DNA from: Comamonas sp. lk
Lineage (GTDB): Bacteria > Pseudomonadota > Gammaproteobacteria > Burkholderiales > Burkholderiaceae_C
DNA length: 64,000 bases
Direction: 5' to 3'
Assembly (NCBI RefSeq): GCF_900564145.1
Contig: NZ_UOOB01000001.1
Span: 2,048,754-2,112,753, forward strand
Position 1 is the stretch's first letter. Every line of letters starts with the position of its first letter. This document shows positions 8,614-17,617 of the stretch, in pieces. The translations under genes and the position numbers were made by a program. The notes beneath the pieces were generated by a model. The model ran no database searches. It saw only the letters and a list, made by a program, of their open reading frames with translations, and was not told the origin of the DNA.

Positions 8614-9741
8614 ATGAGTATCGAAATCCGTAACGTCAGCAAGCAGTTCGGCGACTTTCAGGCGCTGCGCGATGTGAGCCTGGACATCAAATCTGGCGAG
8701 CTGATCGCCTTGCTAGGCCCCTCGGGCTGCGGCAAGACCACGCTGCTGCGCATCATTGCCGGCCTGGAAACTGCCGATGTGGGCACCATCCATTTCAGCG
8801 GTGAAGACACTACCGATGTGCATGTGCGCGACCGCAACGTGGGCTTTGTGTTTCAGCATTACGCGCTGTTTCGCCATATGACGGTGTTTGAGAACGTGGC
8901 CTTTGGCCTGCGCGTCAAGCCCCGCAAGGAGCGCCCCAGCGAGGCCTATATCCGCGACAAGGTCATGAGCCTGTTGAAGCTGGTTCAGCTCGACTGGATT
9001 GCCGACCGCTATCCCTCGCAACTGTCGGGTGGCCAGCGTCAACGTATTGCCCTGGCCCGCGCTCTGGCTGTGGAGCCCAAAGTGCTGCTGCTGGACGAGC
9101 CTTTTGGCGCGCTGGATGCCAAGGTACGCAAGGAGCTGCGCCGCTGGTTGCGCCGCCTGCACGACGAGTTGCACGTGACCTCCATCTTCGTGACCCATGA
9201 CCAGGAGGAAGCGCTGGAAGTGGCCGATCGAGTGGTGGTCATCAACCAGGGCAAGATCGAGCAGGAAGGCACGCCCCAGGAAGTCTGGGACAACCCGGCC
9301 ACGCCTTTCGTCTACGGTTTTCTGGGTGACGTCAACCTCTTCAAGGGTCGCGCCAGCGATGGCCGCGTCTATCTGGAAGAAGGCATGCAGCTCGATAGCA
9401 AGGATGCCCAAGGCGCGCAGAACAGCCACGCTTTTGCCTATGTGCGTCCGCATGATCTGGAGGTGGAACGCTACTCCCCGGGCCAGAACCTGGACGCTCA
9501 GGGCCGACCCACCGGCATCGTGGCCCAGCTCTCGCGGGCGATTGTGGTCGGACCGATTGCGCGCCTGGAACTTATTCCCTCCGAAGGCACACAAAACACC
9601 GACAATGCGGGAAGCGATGGGCTGATTGAAGCCCAGATTCCTGCGCAGCAATTCAAGGACATGGGCTTGCGTGAAGGAGAGACCCTGGTGGTCACTCCGC
9701 GCCGAGCCAAGGTGTTCCTGGATGAGGCTGCCGGTATTTGA
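8614..9741 (+). CDS. cysA: Sulfate/thiosulfate import ATP-binding protein CysA
   Basis: A 375-residue cytoplasmic ABC ATPase. Walker [10 protein letters not shown] is at residues 35-43, the Q-loop at VFQHYALF, the signature at [16 protein letters not shown] and Walker B at [12 protein letters not shown], followed by the H-loop VTHD. Residues from about 240 form the regulatory TOBE-like domain ([10 protein letters not shown]). It ends the sbp-cysTWA operon, followed by a terminator. Length and motifs are normal for the family. Confidence 0.93.
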   Translation: MSIEIRNVSKQFGDFQALRDVSLDIKSGELIALLGPSGCGKTTLLRIIAGLETADVGTIHFSGEDTTDVHVRDRNVGFVFQHYALFRHMTVFENVAFGLRVKPRKERPSEAYIRDKVMSLLKLVQLDWIADRYPSQLSGGQRQRIALARALAVEPKVLLLDEPFGALDAKVRKELRRWLRRLHDELHVTSIFVTHDQEEALEVADRVVVINQGKIEQEGTPQEVWDNPATPFVYGFLGDVNLFKGRASDGRVYLEEGMQLDSKDAQGAQNSHAFAYVRPHDLEVERYSPGQNLDAQGRPTGIVAQLSRAIVVGPIARLELIPSEGTQNTDNAGSDGLIEAQIPAQQFKDMGLREGETLVVTPRRAKVFLDEAAGI

Positions 9742-9768
9742 GGATGCACTAGCTTCCATTCGCATGGA

Positions 9769-9811
9769 AAAGGCTGTGGCTTCTTGCAGATGCCGCAGCC
9801 TTTGCTTTTTT
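9769..9811 (+). terminator. Rho-independent terminator after cysA
   Basis: AAAGGCTGTGGC pairs with GCCGCAGCCTTT (12 bp, one G-U) across an 11-base loop, then GCTTTTTT. It closes the sulfate transport operon 27 bases after the cysA stop. Confidence 0.75.
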
Positions 9812-9854
9812 GTACTGGGTATTTCCTTGAAATGACGCCGAAAGAGAAGTAGAC

Positions 9855-10355
9855 ATGCTTGAATGGTTTGCCACCGCGCCCCGGCGCATCCTTGCCCTGG
9901 TCAGCGCCACCTGTGTGGCCATGCTGGCCTTTGGCCTGTATCTGCAACATGTGGTGGGCCTGGAGCCATGCCCCATGTGTATCGTGCAGCGCTATGCGCT
10001 GATTGCTGTTGCGGTATTCACGGCTCTGGCAAGCGCCAGAAGCTCAAAAGGCTGGTGGATGAGCTTTGGCCTGCTGGCCTTGCTCATGAGCGGCTTTGGT
10101 GCCTTTGTCGCCGCCCGCCAAAGCTGGTTGCAGTGGTACCCGCCCGAGTTCGCCACCTGCGGCCGCGATTTCTACGGCATGATCGAGAACTACTCCATCA
10201 GCCGCGCTGTCCCCATGATCTTCCGCGGCTCGGGCGACTGCGCAGCGGTGGACTGGAGCTTTCTGGGGGGCTCGATTGCCAACTGGTCCTTTGTCTGCTT
10301 TGCCGTGTTCTCTGTGGTCTTGCTGCTGTTGCTGCTCAAGGGGCAGCGCAAGTAA
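9855..10355 (+). CDS. dsbB: Disulfide bond formation protein DsbB
   Basis: A 166-residue inner-membrane protein that reoxidises periplasmic DsbA and passes electrons to ubiquinone. It shows four hydrophobic helices, the first-loop cysteines in EPCPMCIVQR (Cys39, Cys42) and second-loop cysteines in FATCGRDF and GSGDCAAVDW. The start ATG 9855 is preceded by AAAGAGAAG. It lies behind the cysA terminator, so it is probably transcribed on its own. Its neighbourhood with sulfur uptake genes need not be functional. Confidence 0.92.
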   Translation: MLEWFATAPRRILALVSATCVAMLAFGLYLQHVVGLEPCPMCIVQRYALIAVAVFTALASARSSKGWWMSFGLLALLMSGFGAFVAARQSWLQWYPPEFATCGRDFYGMIENYSISRAVPMIFRGSGDCAAVDWSFLGGSIANWSFVCFAVFSVVLLLLLLKGQRK

Positions 10356-10403
10356 GCCACACCTCGCGATCTGAAGGCGAGGTATGGCCCTCAACACGAT
10401 CTG

Positions 10404-10425
10404 GCGCCCTGCAGGGGCGCTTTTT
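10404..10425 (+). terminator. Terminator after dsbB
   Basis: GCGCCC, a 5-base loop and GGGCGC, followed by TTTTT. A weaker ACCTCGC/GCGAGGT hairpin lies just upstream at 10361-10383. Confidence 0.65.
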
Positions 10426-10510
10426 CATGCCCAAAAACTGGAGGGTTGATGCTGAGTGCTTGCCAGAGCGCCACTTTAATTTTTTAACTCTTCAGAAATT
10501 GCCAAGCCAA

Positions 10511-10556
10511 AAAGCCAAGCCCCTACAGCGCGAACTGTAGGGACTTGGCTTTTTTT
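10511..10556. terminator. Bidirectional terminator between dsbB and yggX
   Basis: AAAGCCAAGCCCCTACAG (10511-10528) pairs with CTGTAGGGACTTGGCTTT (10535-10552) with a single mismatch around a 6-base loop. A T-run follows on the plus strand and an A-run precedes it, so it can stop transcription from both convergent genes. Confidence 0.8.
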
Positions 10557-10675
10557 GCGGAAATTTGGGCGGAATCAGGCTGAAACCCAATCAAATAAAG
10601 CGTAGCAAGCTATCTATTTGAGAGTGTGTCGCTCTAGTTTAGAGCGATACGCCAGCCTGGGAGCCCAGACCTTGA

Positions 10676-10951
10676 TCAGGCGGCCGTAGGCGGCACGTAG
10701 CCCTGGGCGGCATCGGCGCCGCCGCCGAAGAAATGGTTCTCCATCTGGCGGGCCAGGTACTGGCGGGCGCGTGCATCGGCCAGATTCAGGCGGTTTTCAT
10801 TGACCAGCATGGTCTGGTGCTTGAGCCAGTCGGCCCAGGCCTGCTTGCTCACGCTTTCATAAATGCGCTTGCCCAACTCACCGGGATAGGGAGGAAAGTC
10901 CAGGCCATCAGCGTCAACGCCGAGCTTGATGCAGTGAACGGTACGTGCCAT
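10676..10951 (-). CDS. yggX: Oxidative damage protection / Fe(2+)-trafficking protein YggX
   Basis: A 91-residue cytoplasmic protein of the YggX family, which protects iron-sulfur clusters and is proposed to help iron trafficking. [11 protein letters not shown] with the conserved Cys7, the [14 protein letters not shown] block and the [14 protein letters not shown] block are all present, and the length is normal. The C-terminal tail is Gly/Ala-rich. Transcribed leftward towards a shared terminator with dsbB; its promoter lies in the gap before the second sbp gene. Confidence 0.93.
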   Translation of the reverse strand: MARTVHCIKLGVDADGLDFPPYPGELGKRIYESVSKQAWADWLKHQTMLVNENRLNLADARARQYLARQMENHFFGGGADAAQGYVPPTAA

Positions 10952-11011
10952 GAATGGGGTCCTTGTTGGTGATTCAGATGTTTGAGTAATAACAAACTGA
11001 AATCTTATTGG

Positions 11012-11042
11012 TTTGAGTTTTAAGTCTGTGGATGAAGAATGT
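11012..11042 (+). promoter_or_regulatory. Promoter-like block before the second sbp gene
   Basis: TTTGAGTTTTAAG, 13 bases, AATGT, identical in sequence and spacing to the block at 5430-5460. A partial extra copy TTTGAGTAATAA lies at 10981-10992, between the yggX start and this block. Confidence 0.55.
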
Positions 11043-11093
11043 AAAGCAACGAGGGATGCCCGCGTTGTTCACTCACTCAAAGAATACAGACTC

Positions 11094-12125
11094 ATGAAAA
11101 ATCGCCGTCACTTTATCAAGTTTCCTCTGGCTGCCAGTCTTGCTCTGGGCTTGACCTTGTCCGCTCTGCCTGCATTGCCCGCTTTGGCGCAAGGCAGTGC
11201 CCAGCTGCTCAACGTCTCCTATGACCCGACACGTGAGCTGTACGTGCAATACAACCAGGCTTTCAGCAAGCACTGGAAGGCGGAAAAAGGCCAGGACGTC
11301 ACCATCAAGCAATCGCATGGCGGCTCGGGCAAGCAGGCGCGCTCCATCATTGACGGCATTGAGGCCGATGTGGCCACATTGGCTCTGGCCGGTGATATCG
11401 ATGCCCTAGTCAAGAACGGCAATGTCAAGGCCGACTGGCAAAAGCGCCTGCCGCACAACAGCGCGCCTTACAACTCCACCATCGTGTTTCTGGTGAAAAA
11501 GGGCAACCCCAAGGGCATCAAGGACTGGGATGACCTGGTCAAGCCCGGTGTGCAGGTGATCACGCCCAACCCCAAGACCTCGGGCGGTGCCCGCTGGAAC
11601 TATCTGGCAGCCTGGGAATTTGCCAAGCGCAAATACGGCGGCGATGCTCAGGCCAAGGACTTCATCACCAAGCTCTACAAGAACGTACCCGTGCTGGACA
11701 CCGGTGCGCGCGGCTCCACCGTGACTTTTGTGCAGCGCGGCCTGGGTGATGTGCTGCTGGCCTGGGAGAACGAAGCTTATCTGGCACTCAAGGAGTTTGG
11801 CGCCGAGAAATTCCAGATCATCGCCCCTTCGTTGTCCATCCTGGCCGAGCCTTCGGTGGCCGTGGTCGACAAGGTGGTGGACAAAAAGGGCACGCGTGTC
11901 GTGGCCGAGGCTTACCTCAAGTATCTGTACTCCGAAGAAGCCCAGCGGATCGCCGGCAAGAACTTCTACCGTCCCACCGATACCAAGGTGGCGGCCGAGT
12001 TCGCCAGCCAGTTCCCCAAGCTGGAGCTGTTCACCATCGACAAGGCCTTTGGCGGCTGGGCGGCGGCAGACAAGGCCCACTTTGCCGACGGCGGCAGCTT
12101 TGACCAGATCTACGTCAACAAGTAA
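11094..12125 (+). CDS. sbp: Sulfate ABC transporter, periplasmic sulfate-binding protein (copy 2)
   Basis: A 343-residue paralogue of the Sbp at 5502. It has a Sec signal peptide (residues 1-34, [10 protein letters not shown] through ALAQ), the mature start [18 protein letters not shown], the [12 protein letters not shown] block and [19 protein letters not shown]. No permease or ATPase gene follows, so it must use CysTWA encoded 3 kb upstream. Two binding proteins sharing one transporter is known in Salmonella and E. coli (Sbp and CysP). It stands at the head of the ssu region and probably responds to the same sulfate-starvation signal. Confidence 0.9.
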   Translation: MKNRRHFIKFPLAASLALGLTLSALPALPALAQGSAQLLNVSYDPTRELYVQYNQAFSKHWKAEKGQDVTIKQSHGGSGKQARSIIDGIEADVATLALAGDIDALVKNGNVKADWQKRLPHNSAPYNSTIVFLVKKGNPKGIKDWDDLVKPGVQVITPNPKTSGGARWNYLAAWEFAKRKYGGDAQAKDFITKLYKNVPVLDTGARGSTVTFVQRGLGDVLLAWENEAYLALKEFGAEKFQIIAPSLSILAEPSVAVVDKVVDKKGTRVVAEAYLKYLYSEEAQRIAGKNFYRPTDTKVAAEFASQFPKLELFTIDKAFGGWAAADKAHFADGGSFDQIYVNK

Positions 12126-12132
12126 GCACAGC

Positions 12133-12152
12133 GCGGCGGGCTGGCCCGCCGC
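12133..12152 (+). terminator. GC-rich hairpin after the second sbp gene
   Basis: GCGGCGGG, CTGG, CCCGCCGC: a perfect 8-bp stem 7 bases after the stop, without a T-run. It may stabilise the 3' end or partly terminate before the following small gene. Confidence 0.4.
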
Positions 12153-12182
12153 ACCAGATCACAGCAAACACAGGAGCGGGTA

Positions 12183-12386
12183 ATGAGCAATTTCTGGAGC
12201 CGTCTGGGGCAGTCGTTTTTGAGCGCAGGAGCTATGAATGCCCGCCAGCCGTTGCTGGCGTGGGAGGCTTCGTGGGATGAAGCCGAAGCATTGATTGCCA
12301 GCGGCAAGCTGTGGCCTGAGCCACCGCAAACCCCGGTCGGTGACAGGACCCCGGATGCGTCTCCCAGCACGGTGCGGCAGCCCTAG
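12183..12386 (+). CDS. Small protein matching the N-terminal extension of SsuB
   Basis: A 67-residue protein with a good ribosome binding site (AGGAG, 7 bases before ATG 12183). Its first 44 residues match residues 1-44 of the SsuB encoded at 17618 at 34 positions by my count. The shared pattern is MSN.WSRL.QS, SAGA.N.RQPL.AWE and [13 protein letters not shown]; the last 23 residues are unrelated and Pro-rich. In SsuB this segment precedes the ABC domain. No function is known to me. It could be a free-standing partner or regulator domain, or the remnant of a duplicated ssuB that kept only its 5' end. It lies between the second sbp and ssuE. Confidence 0.7.
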   Translation: MSNFWSRLGQSFLSAGAMNARQPLLAWEASWDEAEALIASGKLWPEPPQTPVGDRTPDASPSTVRQP

Positions 12387-12534
12387 TTTTGGTAATACGC
12401 CCTTGATACGTCGCAGCGAAGTCTTGCCGTACTTTGTACTGGCTGCCGCTTTGCGCCTCGTCTCAAACGCAAATCTACGATTTTCTGGACCCTGCTAACA
12501 GCTCTTAAAGCACCAACAAAGATAAAGCCAAGCC

Positions 12535-13140
12535 ATGTCGATTTTGCTGATTGCCGGTAGCCCTACACAGCCTTCACGCTCCACCGCGCTGCTACAAGCA
12601 ACGGCTCAGCGCCTGCATGCCCACGGGCTGAGCACCGAGCCCTTGCTGCAGCTGTCCAAATTAGACCCCGTGGCCTTGCTGGGTGCCCAGTTCGATGCGG
12701 CCGAAATTCGAGAGGCCACGGCCCGCATTGCACAGGCCGATGCCATCGTGGTGGCCACGCCGGTTTACAAGGCCGCCTATAGCGGTCTGCTCAAGGTCTT
12801 TCTCGATGTGCTGCCCCAAACCGCGCTCAAGGGCAAGCTGGTCCTGCCGCTGGCCACGGGCGGCAGCCCCCACCACATGCTGGCGCTGGACTATGCCTTG
12901 CGCCCCGTGCTGCAGTCCTTGGGGGCGCGCCACATCCTTCCCGGCATTTACGCCACCGACCAGGGCGTGCCTTTGCTGCCCGAAGGCGGATACGGCATAG
13001 CCGCCGATATCGCCGAACGCGTGGAGGATGCGGCCCATTTGCTGGCTACCGATTTGCGCCGTGCCAGGTTGCAGGAGCCGCTGTACAGCGCTGCCCAATT
13101 TGAAGACATCGCTTTTGCCGATGTGCGATGTAGCGTCTGA
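12535..13140 (+). CDS. ssuE: NADPH-dependent FMN reductase SsuE
   Basis: A 201-residue flavodoxin-fold reductase that supplies FMNH2 to the SsuD monooxygenase. Visible features are the N-terminal flavin phosphate loop AGSPTQPSRSTALL, ATPVYKAAYSGLLKVFLDVLPQ near residue 78 and LATGGSPHHMLALDYALRPVL near residue 105, all standard SsuE positions. It is the first enzyme gene of the alkanesulfonate region. About 200 bases separate it from ssuA. Confidence 0.9.
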   Translation: MSILLIAGSPTQPSRSTALLQATAQRLHAHGLSTEPLLQLSKLDPVALLGAQFDAAEIREATARIAQADAIVVATPVYKAAYSGLLKVFLDVLPQTALKGKLVLPLATGGSPHHMLALDYALRPVLQSLGARHILPGIYATDQGVPLLPEGGYGIAADIAERVEDAAHLLATDLRRARLQEPLYSAAQFEDIAFADVRCSV

Positions 13141-13347
13141 AGTCCAAGGCTCAGCTCTGGTGAGCTGAGCTCCACACAGCAGTCCTGATGCATTGAATCT
13201 GACGCCTGGCGGCGCAGGTTCCGGCTGCTGCATTCCTCGAGAAATTCCTGAATTGATAGCAGTCTGTGCACTGTGAAGGTGGGCTTGCGCCCGATTTTCC
13301 TCAAAACCTTTGCTGACGACAGACGGCAAGAACCCAAGACCTACATC

Positions 13348-14361
13348 ATGAGCAAGCCATTGTTTCCCTCCGAACCGGCCAAGGCCGCCATTTCTCAAAC
13401 CACACGCCGCCAATGGCTGGCGCGCACCGCTGGTGCCGCAGCGCTGGCCGCATCGGGCTCGCTCTGGGCTCAGCAAACAGGTCAGGGCCAGCGTGTACTG
13501 CGCGTCGGCCACCAAAAAGGCTGGCTGTCCATTCTCAAGAACCGCGGCACGCTGGAAAAGCGTCTGAGCCCGCTGGGCGTGGCCGTGCGCTGGGTGGAGT
13601 TCAATGCCGGCCCGGTGCAGCTGGAGGCACTCAATGTGGGCTCCATCGACTTTGGCGATGTGGGCGAGGCCCCTCCCATTTTTGCCCAGGCCGCCGGAGC
13701 CCCTTTGGTCTATGCCGGCGCCACCGTGGCCAGACCCGGGCTGGAAGCGGTGATCGTGCCCAAGAACTCGGCCATTCGCAGCGTGGCGGACCTCAAAGGC
13801 AAGCGCATTGCCTATAACAAGGGCTCCAACGTGCATTACTTCCTGGTCAAGCTGCTGGAAAAGCACGGCCTGAAGTACGGCGATGTGCAGTCCGTCTTCC
13901 TGGCACCGGCCGATGCACGTGCGGCGTTTGAAAAAGGCGCGGTGGATGCCTGGGTCATCTGGGACCCCTTCCTGGCCGCAGCACAGAAATCGCTGGATGC
14001 CCGCCTGCTTGCCGATGCCAAGGGCGTGGCCAATAACCGAGCCTACTACTTCACCTCCCGCGATTTCGCCACCCGCAATGCCGATGTGCTGCGCATTGCC
14101 ATTGAGGAAATTGCCGTGATTGACGCCTGGGCCTCCAAGAACAAGAGTGCGGCCGCGGCCGAGCTGTCCCAGATTCTGGGTCTGGATTCTGCGGTGACCG
14201 AGCTGTACCTGAGCCGCACGGAGTTCGGTACCAAGGCCGTGAATTCCGAAATTCTGGCCGAGCAGCAAAAGATTGCCGACACCTTCTTCGATCTCAAGCT
14301 GATTCCCAAAAAGCTCAATCTGCTGCATGCCGCGCCGGTCGATCTGGTAGCCGGCCGTTGA
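13348..14361 (+). CDS. ssuA: Aliphatic sulfonate-binding protein SsuA (copy 1)
   Basis: A 337-residue periplasmic binding protein for alkanesulfonates. The leader has a twin-arginine-like motif TRRQWLARTAG followed by a hydrophobic stretch, so Tat export is possible. The core LRVGHQKGWLSILKNRGTLEKRL, GSIDFGDVGEAPPIFAQAAG and FLAPADARAAFEKGAVDAWVIWDPF is diagnostic of SsuA. The ATG at 13348 was chosen because an upstream start adds 25 residues ahead of the signal. It is followed 25 bases later by a second ssuA-like gene. Confidence 0.9.
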   Translation: MSKPLFPSEPAKAAISQTTRRQWLARTAGAAALAASGSLWAQQTGQGQRVLRVGHQKGWLSILKNRGTLEKRLSPLGVAVRWVEFNAGPVQLEALNVGSIDFGDVGEAPPIFAQAAGAPLVYAGATVARPGLEAVIVPKNSAIRSVADLKGKRIAYNKGSNVHYFLVKLLEKHGLKYGDVQSVFLAPADARAAFEKGAVDAWVIWDPFLAAAQKSLDARLLADAKGVANNRAYYFTSRDFATRNADVLRIAIEEIAVIDAWASKNKSAAAAELSQILGLDSAVTELYLSRTEFGTKAVNSEILAEQQKIADTFFDLKLIPKKLNLLHAAPVDLVAGR

Positions 14362-14386
14362 GACCTAGCAAGACAGGACATCCATC

Positions 14387-15448
14387 ATGAGTTCTTCATT
14401 GTCTCGCCCCCGTTTCAATCGGGGCCGCCGTCAGGCACTGCAGCTGCTGGGCACCACGGCCTTCAGCTGGACCTTGGCTGCCCATTACGCCAACGCGCAG
14501 GGCACGCCCGTCAGCGGCGCACCGGCTCAGCTGCGCATCGGCTACCAGAAATCCGCCGTGAACCTGGTGGTGCTCAAGCAGCATGGCGTGCTGGAAAAGC
14601 GCTTTCCCCAGACGCAGATCAACTGGCTGGAGTTTCCTGCCGGCCCCCAGCTGCTGGAAGCCTTGTCTGTAGGCAGTCTGGATTTTGGCCTCACCGGCGA
14701 TTCGCCGCCGGTGTTTGCACAGGCTGCCGGCAAGGATTTGCGCTATGTGGGCGCCGAGCCGCCCAAGCCCGAAAGCTCGGCAATTTTGGTGCAGGCCGAC
14801 TCGCCGCTGCAAGCGCTGGCCGATCTCAAGGGCAAGAAGGTCGCGCTGCAAAAAGGCTCGAGCGCCCACTATCTGCTGGTGCGCGCTCTGGACAAGGCCG
14901 GCATTGCCTGGGCCGATATCCAGCCCGTGTATCTGGCGCCGGCCGATGCACGCGCGGCATTCGAGCGCAAAAGCGTGGATGCCTGGGCCATCTGGGATCC
15001 CTATTACGCGGCCACCGAGATCAGCATCCGCCCGCGCGTGCTGACCAATGGCGAAGGACTGTCGGGCAACAACGCCTTTTATCTGTCTTCCAAAGGGCTG
15101 GTGGAGCGCCATCCCCAGGTCATCAGGGCCTTGTTCGACGAACTGACCCGCGCCGATCAACTGGTGCAGACCACCCGCAAGGAAGTGGTGCAGCTGGTGG
15201 CCGCTTTCAGCGGGCTGGAGGCCAATGTGGTCAACCGTTTCATCGGTCGGCGGCCCAGCTCGCCCACCACCTTGCTCAGCCCGGCCATCGTGGCCGATCA
15301 GCAGCGTGTGGCCGATGCTTTTTTTCGTCTGGGCGTGATTCCGCGTCAGGTGCGGGTGGCTGACATTGTCTGGCAACCCACCGCTGAGCAATACGCCAAA
15401 TACGCCCAGCTCAATTCCTCTGCCCCCAGCGTGGCCGCCAAGATTTAA
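14387..15448 (+). CDS. Aliphatic sulfonate-binding protein, SsuA family (copy 2)
   Basis: A 353-residue paralogue of the preceding gene, with the same blocks (LRIGYQKSAVNLVVLKQHG, LDFGLTGDSPPVFAQAAG, YLAPADARAAFERKSVDAWA). The leader GRRQALQLLGTTAFSWTLAAHYANAQ is also twin-arginine-like. Two tandem binding proteins before one SsuD/SsuC/SsuB set suggest a wider or differently tuned sulfonate range. The copies are clearly diverged, so the duplication is old. Only 12 bases separate it from ssuD. Confidence 0.88.
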   Translation: MSSSLSRPRFNRGRRQALQLLGTTAFSWTLAAHYANAQGTPVSGAPAQLRIGYQKSAVNLVVLKQHGVLEKRFPQTQINWLEFPAGPQLLEALSVGSLDFGLTGDSPPVFAQAAGKDLRYVGAEPPKPESSAILVQADSPLQALADLKGKKVALQKGSSAHYLLVRALDKAGIAWADIQPVYLAPADARAAFERKSVDAWAIWDPYYAATEISIRPRVLTNGEGLSGNNAFYLSSKGLVERHPQVIRALFDELTRADQLVQTTRKEVVQLVAAFSGLEANVVNRFIGRRPSSPTTLLSPAIVADQQRVADAFFRLGVIPRQVRVADIVWQPTAEQYAKYAQLNSSAPSVAAKI

Positions 15449-15460
15449 GGACATTCGATC

Positions 15461-16669
15461 ATGCAAGTTTTCTGGTTCATTCCTACCCACGGTGACGCCC
15501 GCTATCTGGGCACCAGCGAGGGCGCCCGTCAGCTCAGTCACGACTATGTGAAGCAGGTGGCCATCGCCGCAGACAGCCTGGGCTACGAGGGCGTGTTGAT
15601 TCCCACCGGCCGCTCCTGCGAAGACCCCTGGGTGGTGGCCTCCAGCCTGATTGCCGTCACCAAGCGCCTGAGGTTTCTGGTGGCCGTGCGCCCCGGCCTG
15701 CATCAGCCTAGTCTGGCCGCGCGCATGGCGGCCAGTTTTGACCGGCTCTCGGGCGGTCGTCTGCTGATCAATCTGGTCACCGGCGGCGATCAGGCCGAGC
15801 TGGAGGGCGACGGCGTGTTTCTGGATCACGCCACGCGCTATGAGCAATCGGCAGAGTTCATCAAGATCTGGCGCGAGATTCTGGAACGCAGCCATGAAGG
15901 AAAGTCGCTGGATTTTGAAGGCCAGCATCTGCAGGTCAAAGGCGCCAAGCTGCTGTTCCCGCCGCTGCAAAAACCGTATCCGCCCGTGTATTTCGGTGGC
16001 TCTTCGCCGGCGGCCCATGATCTGGCTGCAGAGCAGGTCGACGCCTATCTGACCTGGGGCGAGCCGCCTGCCGAAGTGGCCAAGAAGCTGGCCGATGTGC
16101 GAGCGAAAGCCGAGCGCCTGGGCCGCAAAGTCAAATTCGGTATCCGCCTGCATGTGATCGTCCGTGAGACCGATGAGGAAGCCTGGGCCGATGCCGAGCG
16201 ACTGATCAGCCGGCTCAAGGACGAGACCGTGGTACAGGCCCAGGCCGCATTTGCACGCATGGATTCCGAAGGCCAGCGTCGCATGGCAGCCCTGCACGCC
16301 GGCGGCAGCAAGCGCAGCCGCGCCGATCTGGAAATCAGTCCCAACCTCTGGGCCGGCGTGGGTCTGGTGCGTGGCGGTGCTGGCACGGCGCTGGTGGGCA
16401 GTGCGCAGACGGTGGCAGACCGCATCAAGGAATACGCCGATCTGGGCATAGACACTTTTGTGCTCTCGGGCTACCCGCATCTGGAGGAAGCCTATCGCTT
16501 TGCCGAATTGGTCTTCCCGCTGCTGCCGGTGAACGTGCAGCAAAAGCTGGGGGGCGGCAATCCCAGCGGCCCGTTTGGTGAGACCGTGGCCAATTTGTAC
16601 TCGCCGGGCGCCGGTGCGCTGGGCGTCCGCGATCAGGTTCGCGACCAGGTCCGTGTTTCGCAAAGCTGA
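15461..16669 (+). CDS. ssuD: FMNH2-dependent alkanesulfonate monooxygenase SsuD
   Basis: A 402-residue TIM-barrel flavin monooxygenase of the bacterial-luciferase superfamily. It uses FMNH2 from SsuE and O2 to convert alkanesulfonates to aldehyde and sulfite. [17 protein letters not shown], the conserved Cys in [32 protein letters not shown] and LINLVTGGD match SsuD closely. It is about 20 residues longer than the E. coli enzyme because of a C-terminal tail. It sits directly between ssuA copy 2 and ssuC. Confidence 0.94.
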   Translation: MQVFWFIPTHGDARYLGTSEGARQLSHDYVKQVAIAADSLGYEGVLIPTGRSCEDPWVVASSLIAVTKRLRFLVAVRPGLHQPSLAARMAASFDRLSGGRLLINLVTGGDQAELEGDGVFLDHATRYEQSAEFIKIWREILERSHEGKSLDFEGQHLQVKGAKLLFPPLQKPYPPVYFGGSSPAAHDLAAEQVDAYLTWGEPPAEVAKKLADVRAKAERLGRKVKFGIRLHVIVRETDEEAWADAERLISRLKDETVVQAQAAFARMDSEGQRRMAALHAGGSKRSRADLEISPNLWAGVGLVRGGAGTALVGSAQTVADRIKEYADLGIDTFVLSGYPHLEEAYRFAELVFPLLPVNVQQKLGGGNPSGPFGETVANLYSPGAGALGVRDQVRDQVRVSQS

Positions 16670-16679
16670 AGGAGCAGGC

Positions 16680-17507
16680 ATGAGCGATGTTCAAACTCTG
16701 GCTTTGAAACCTGTAGCCCAGGCGGTGCCCCGGCTGGAGCTGTTTGCCCGTCAGCTTGGCCTACGGCTGCTGCCCTGGCTGTTGCCGCTGCTGCTGATAG
16801 CCGCATGGCAGGCCGCCTCGGCCTATGGCTGGCTCTCGACGCGGGTACTGCCCGCGCCGCTGGATGTGCTGCGCGCGGCCTGGACGCTGGCCGAGTCGGG
16901 CGAGCTGTGGACGCACGTCAAGGTCAGCGCCGGACGCGCCTTGCTGGGCCTGGCGATTGGCGGCAGCCTGGGCTTGTTGCTGGGCCTGTTCACGGGCTCG
17001 CTGCGCTGGGCCGAGACGCTGCTCGACTCCACGATTCAGATGGTGCGCAACATCCCGGCGCTAGCCCTGATTCCGCTGGTGATTCTGTGGTTTGGCATTG
17101 ATGAATCGGCCAAGCTGTTTCTGATCAGCATCTCGGTGTTCTTTCCCATCTATCTCAACACTTTTCACGGCATCCGCAATGTGGACCCGGGCCTGATCGA
17201 GATGGGCAAGAGCTACGGCCTGACCCGCTGGCAGCTGTACCGCGACATCGTGCTGCCGGGAGCGCTGTCCTCGATTCTCGTGGGCCTGCGTTTCTCTCTG
17301 GGGCTGATGTGGGTGATTCTCATCGTGGCCGAAACCATCTCGGCCCAGGCAGGCATTGGCTATCTGACCATGAATGCCCGGGAGTTTTTGCAGACCGATG
17401 TGGTGCTGGTAGGAATTTTGCTCTATGCCTTGCTGGGCAAGCTGGCCGATCTGTTTGCCCGGTCGCTGGAACGCTGGTGGCTGCGTTGGCATCCGGGGTA
17501 TCAGTGA
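16680..17507 (+). CDS. ssuC: Aliphatic sulfonate ABC transporter permease SsuC
   Basis: A 275-residue inner-membrane permease with about six hydrophobic segments. The EAA-type loop EMGKSYGLTRWQLYRDIVLPGAL near residue 175 and the block RNIPALALIPLVILWFGIDE are typical of SsuC/TauC. The ATG at 16680 follows AAGGAGCAGGC, 10 bases after the ssuD stop; a longer frame upstream lies within ssuD. Confidence 0.92.
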   Translation: MSDVQTLALKPVAQAVPRLELFARQLGLRLLPWLLPLLLIAAWQAASAYGWLSTRVLPAPLDVLRAAWTLAESGELWTHVKVSAGRALLGLAIGGSLGLLLGLFTGSLRWAETLLDSTIQMVRNIPALALIPLVILWFGIDESAKLFLISISVFFPIYLNTFHGIRNVDPGLIEMGKSYGLTRWQLYRDIVLPGALSSILVGLRFSLGLMWVILIVAETISAQAGIGYLTMNAREFLQTDVVLVGILLYALLGKLADLFARSLERWWLRWHPGYQ

Positions 17508-17510
17508 TCA

Positions 17511-17567
17511 CCCCCTGAGGGGGACGACGCCTTCGCCGCGAGGCGGCTCTTGCTTGGCGTCTCTCGC
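17511..17567 (+). repeat. Dispersed intergenic repeat, copy 1
   Basis: CCCCCTGAGGGGGACGACGC starts a block that continues with CGCGAGGCGGCTCTTGC and ends GCGTCTC. A related copy lies on the other strand at 21071-21124, also between genes. CCCCCTGAGGGGG is a perfect palindrome and the whole block is rich in stem-loops, as in REP/BIME-type elements. Confidence 0.6.
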
Positions 17568-17617
17568 AAGGAGTGGGTCGATTTTGAGCTTGATGGGAAA
17601 AATTTGAGGAGCTTGTG

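Noticed and set aside
14396..16681. Open frame of 761 codons on the minus strand opposite ssuA copy 2 and ssuD
   Set aside because: The plus-strand genes have clear family motifs; the antisense product has none.
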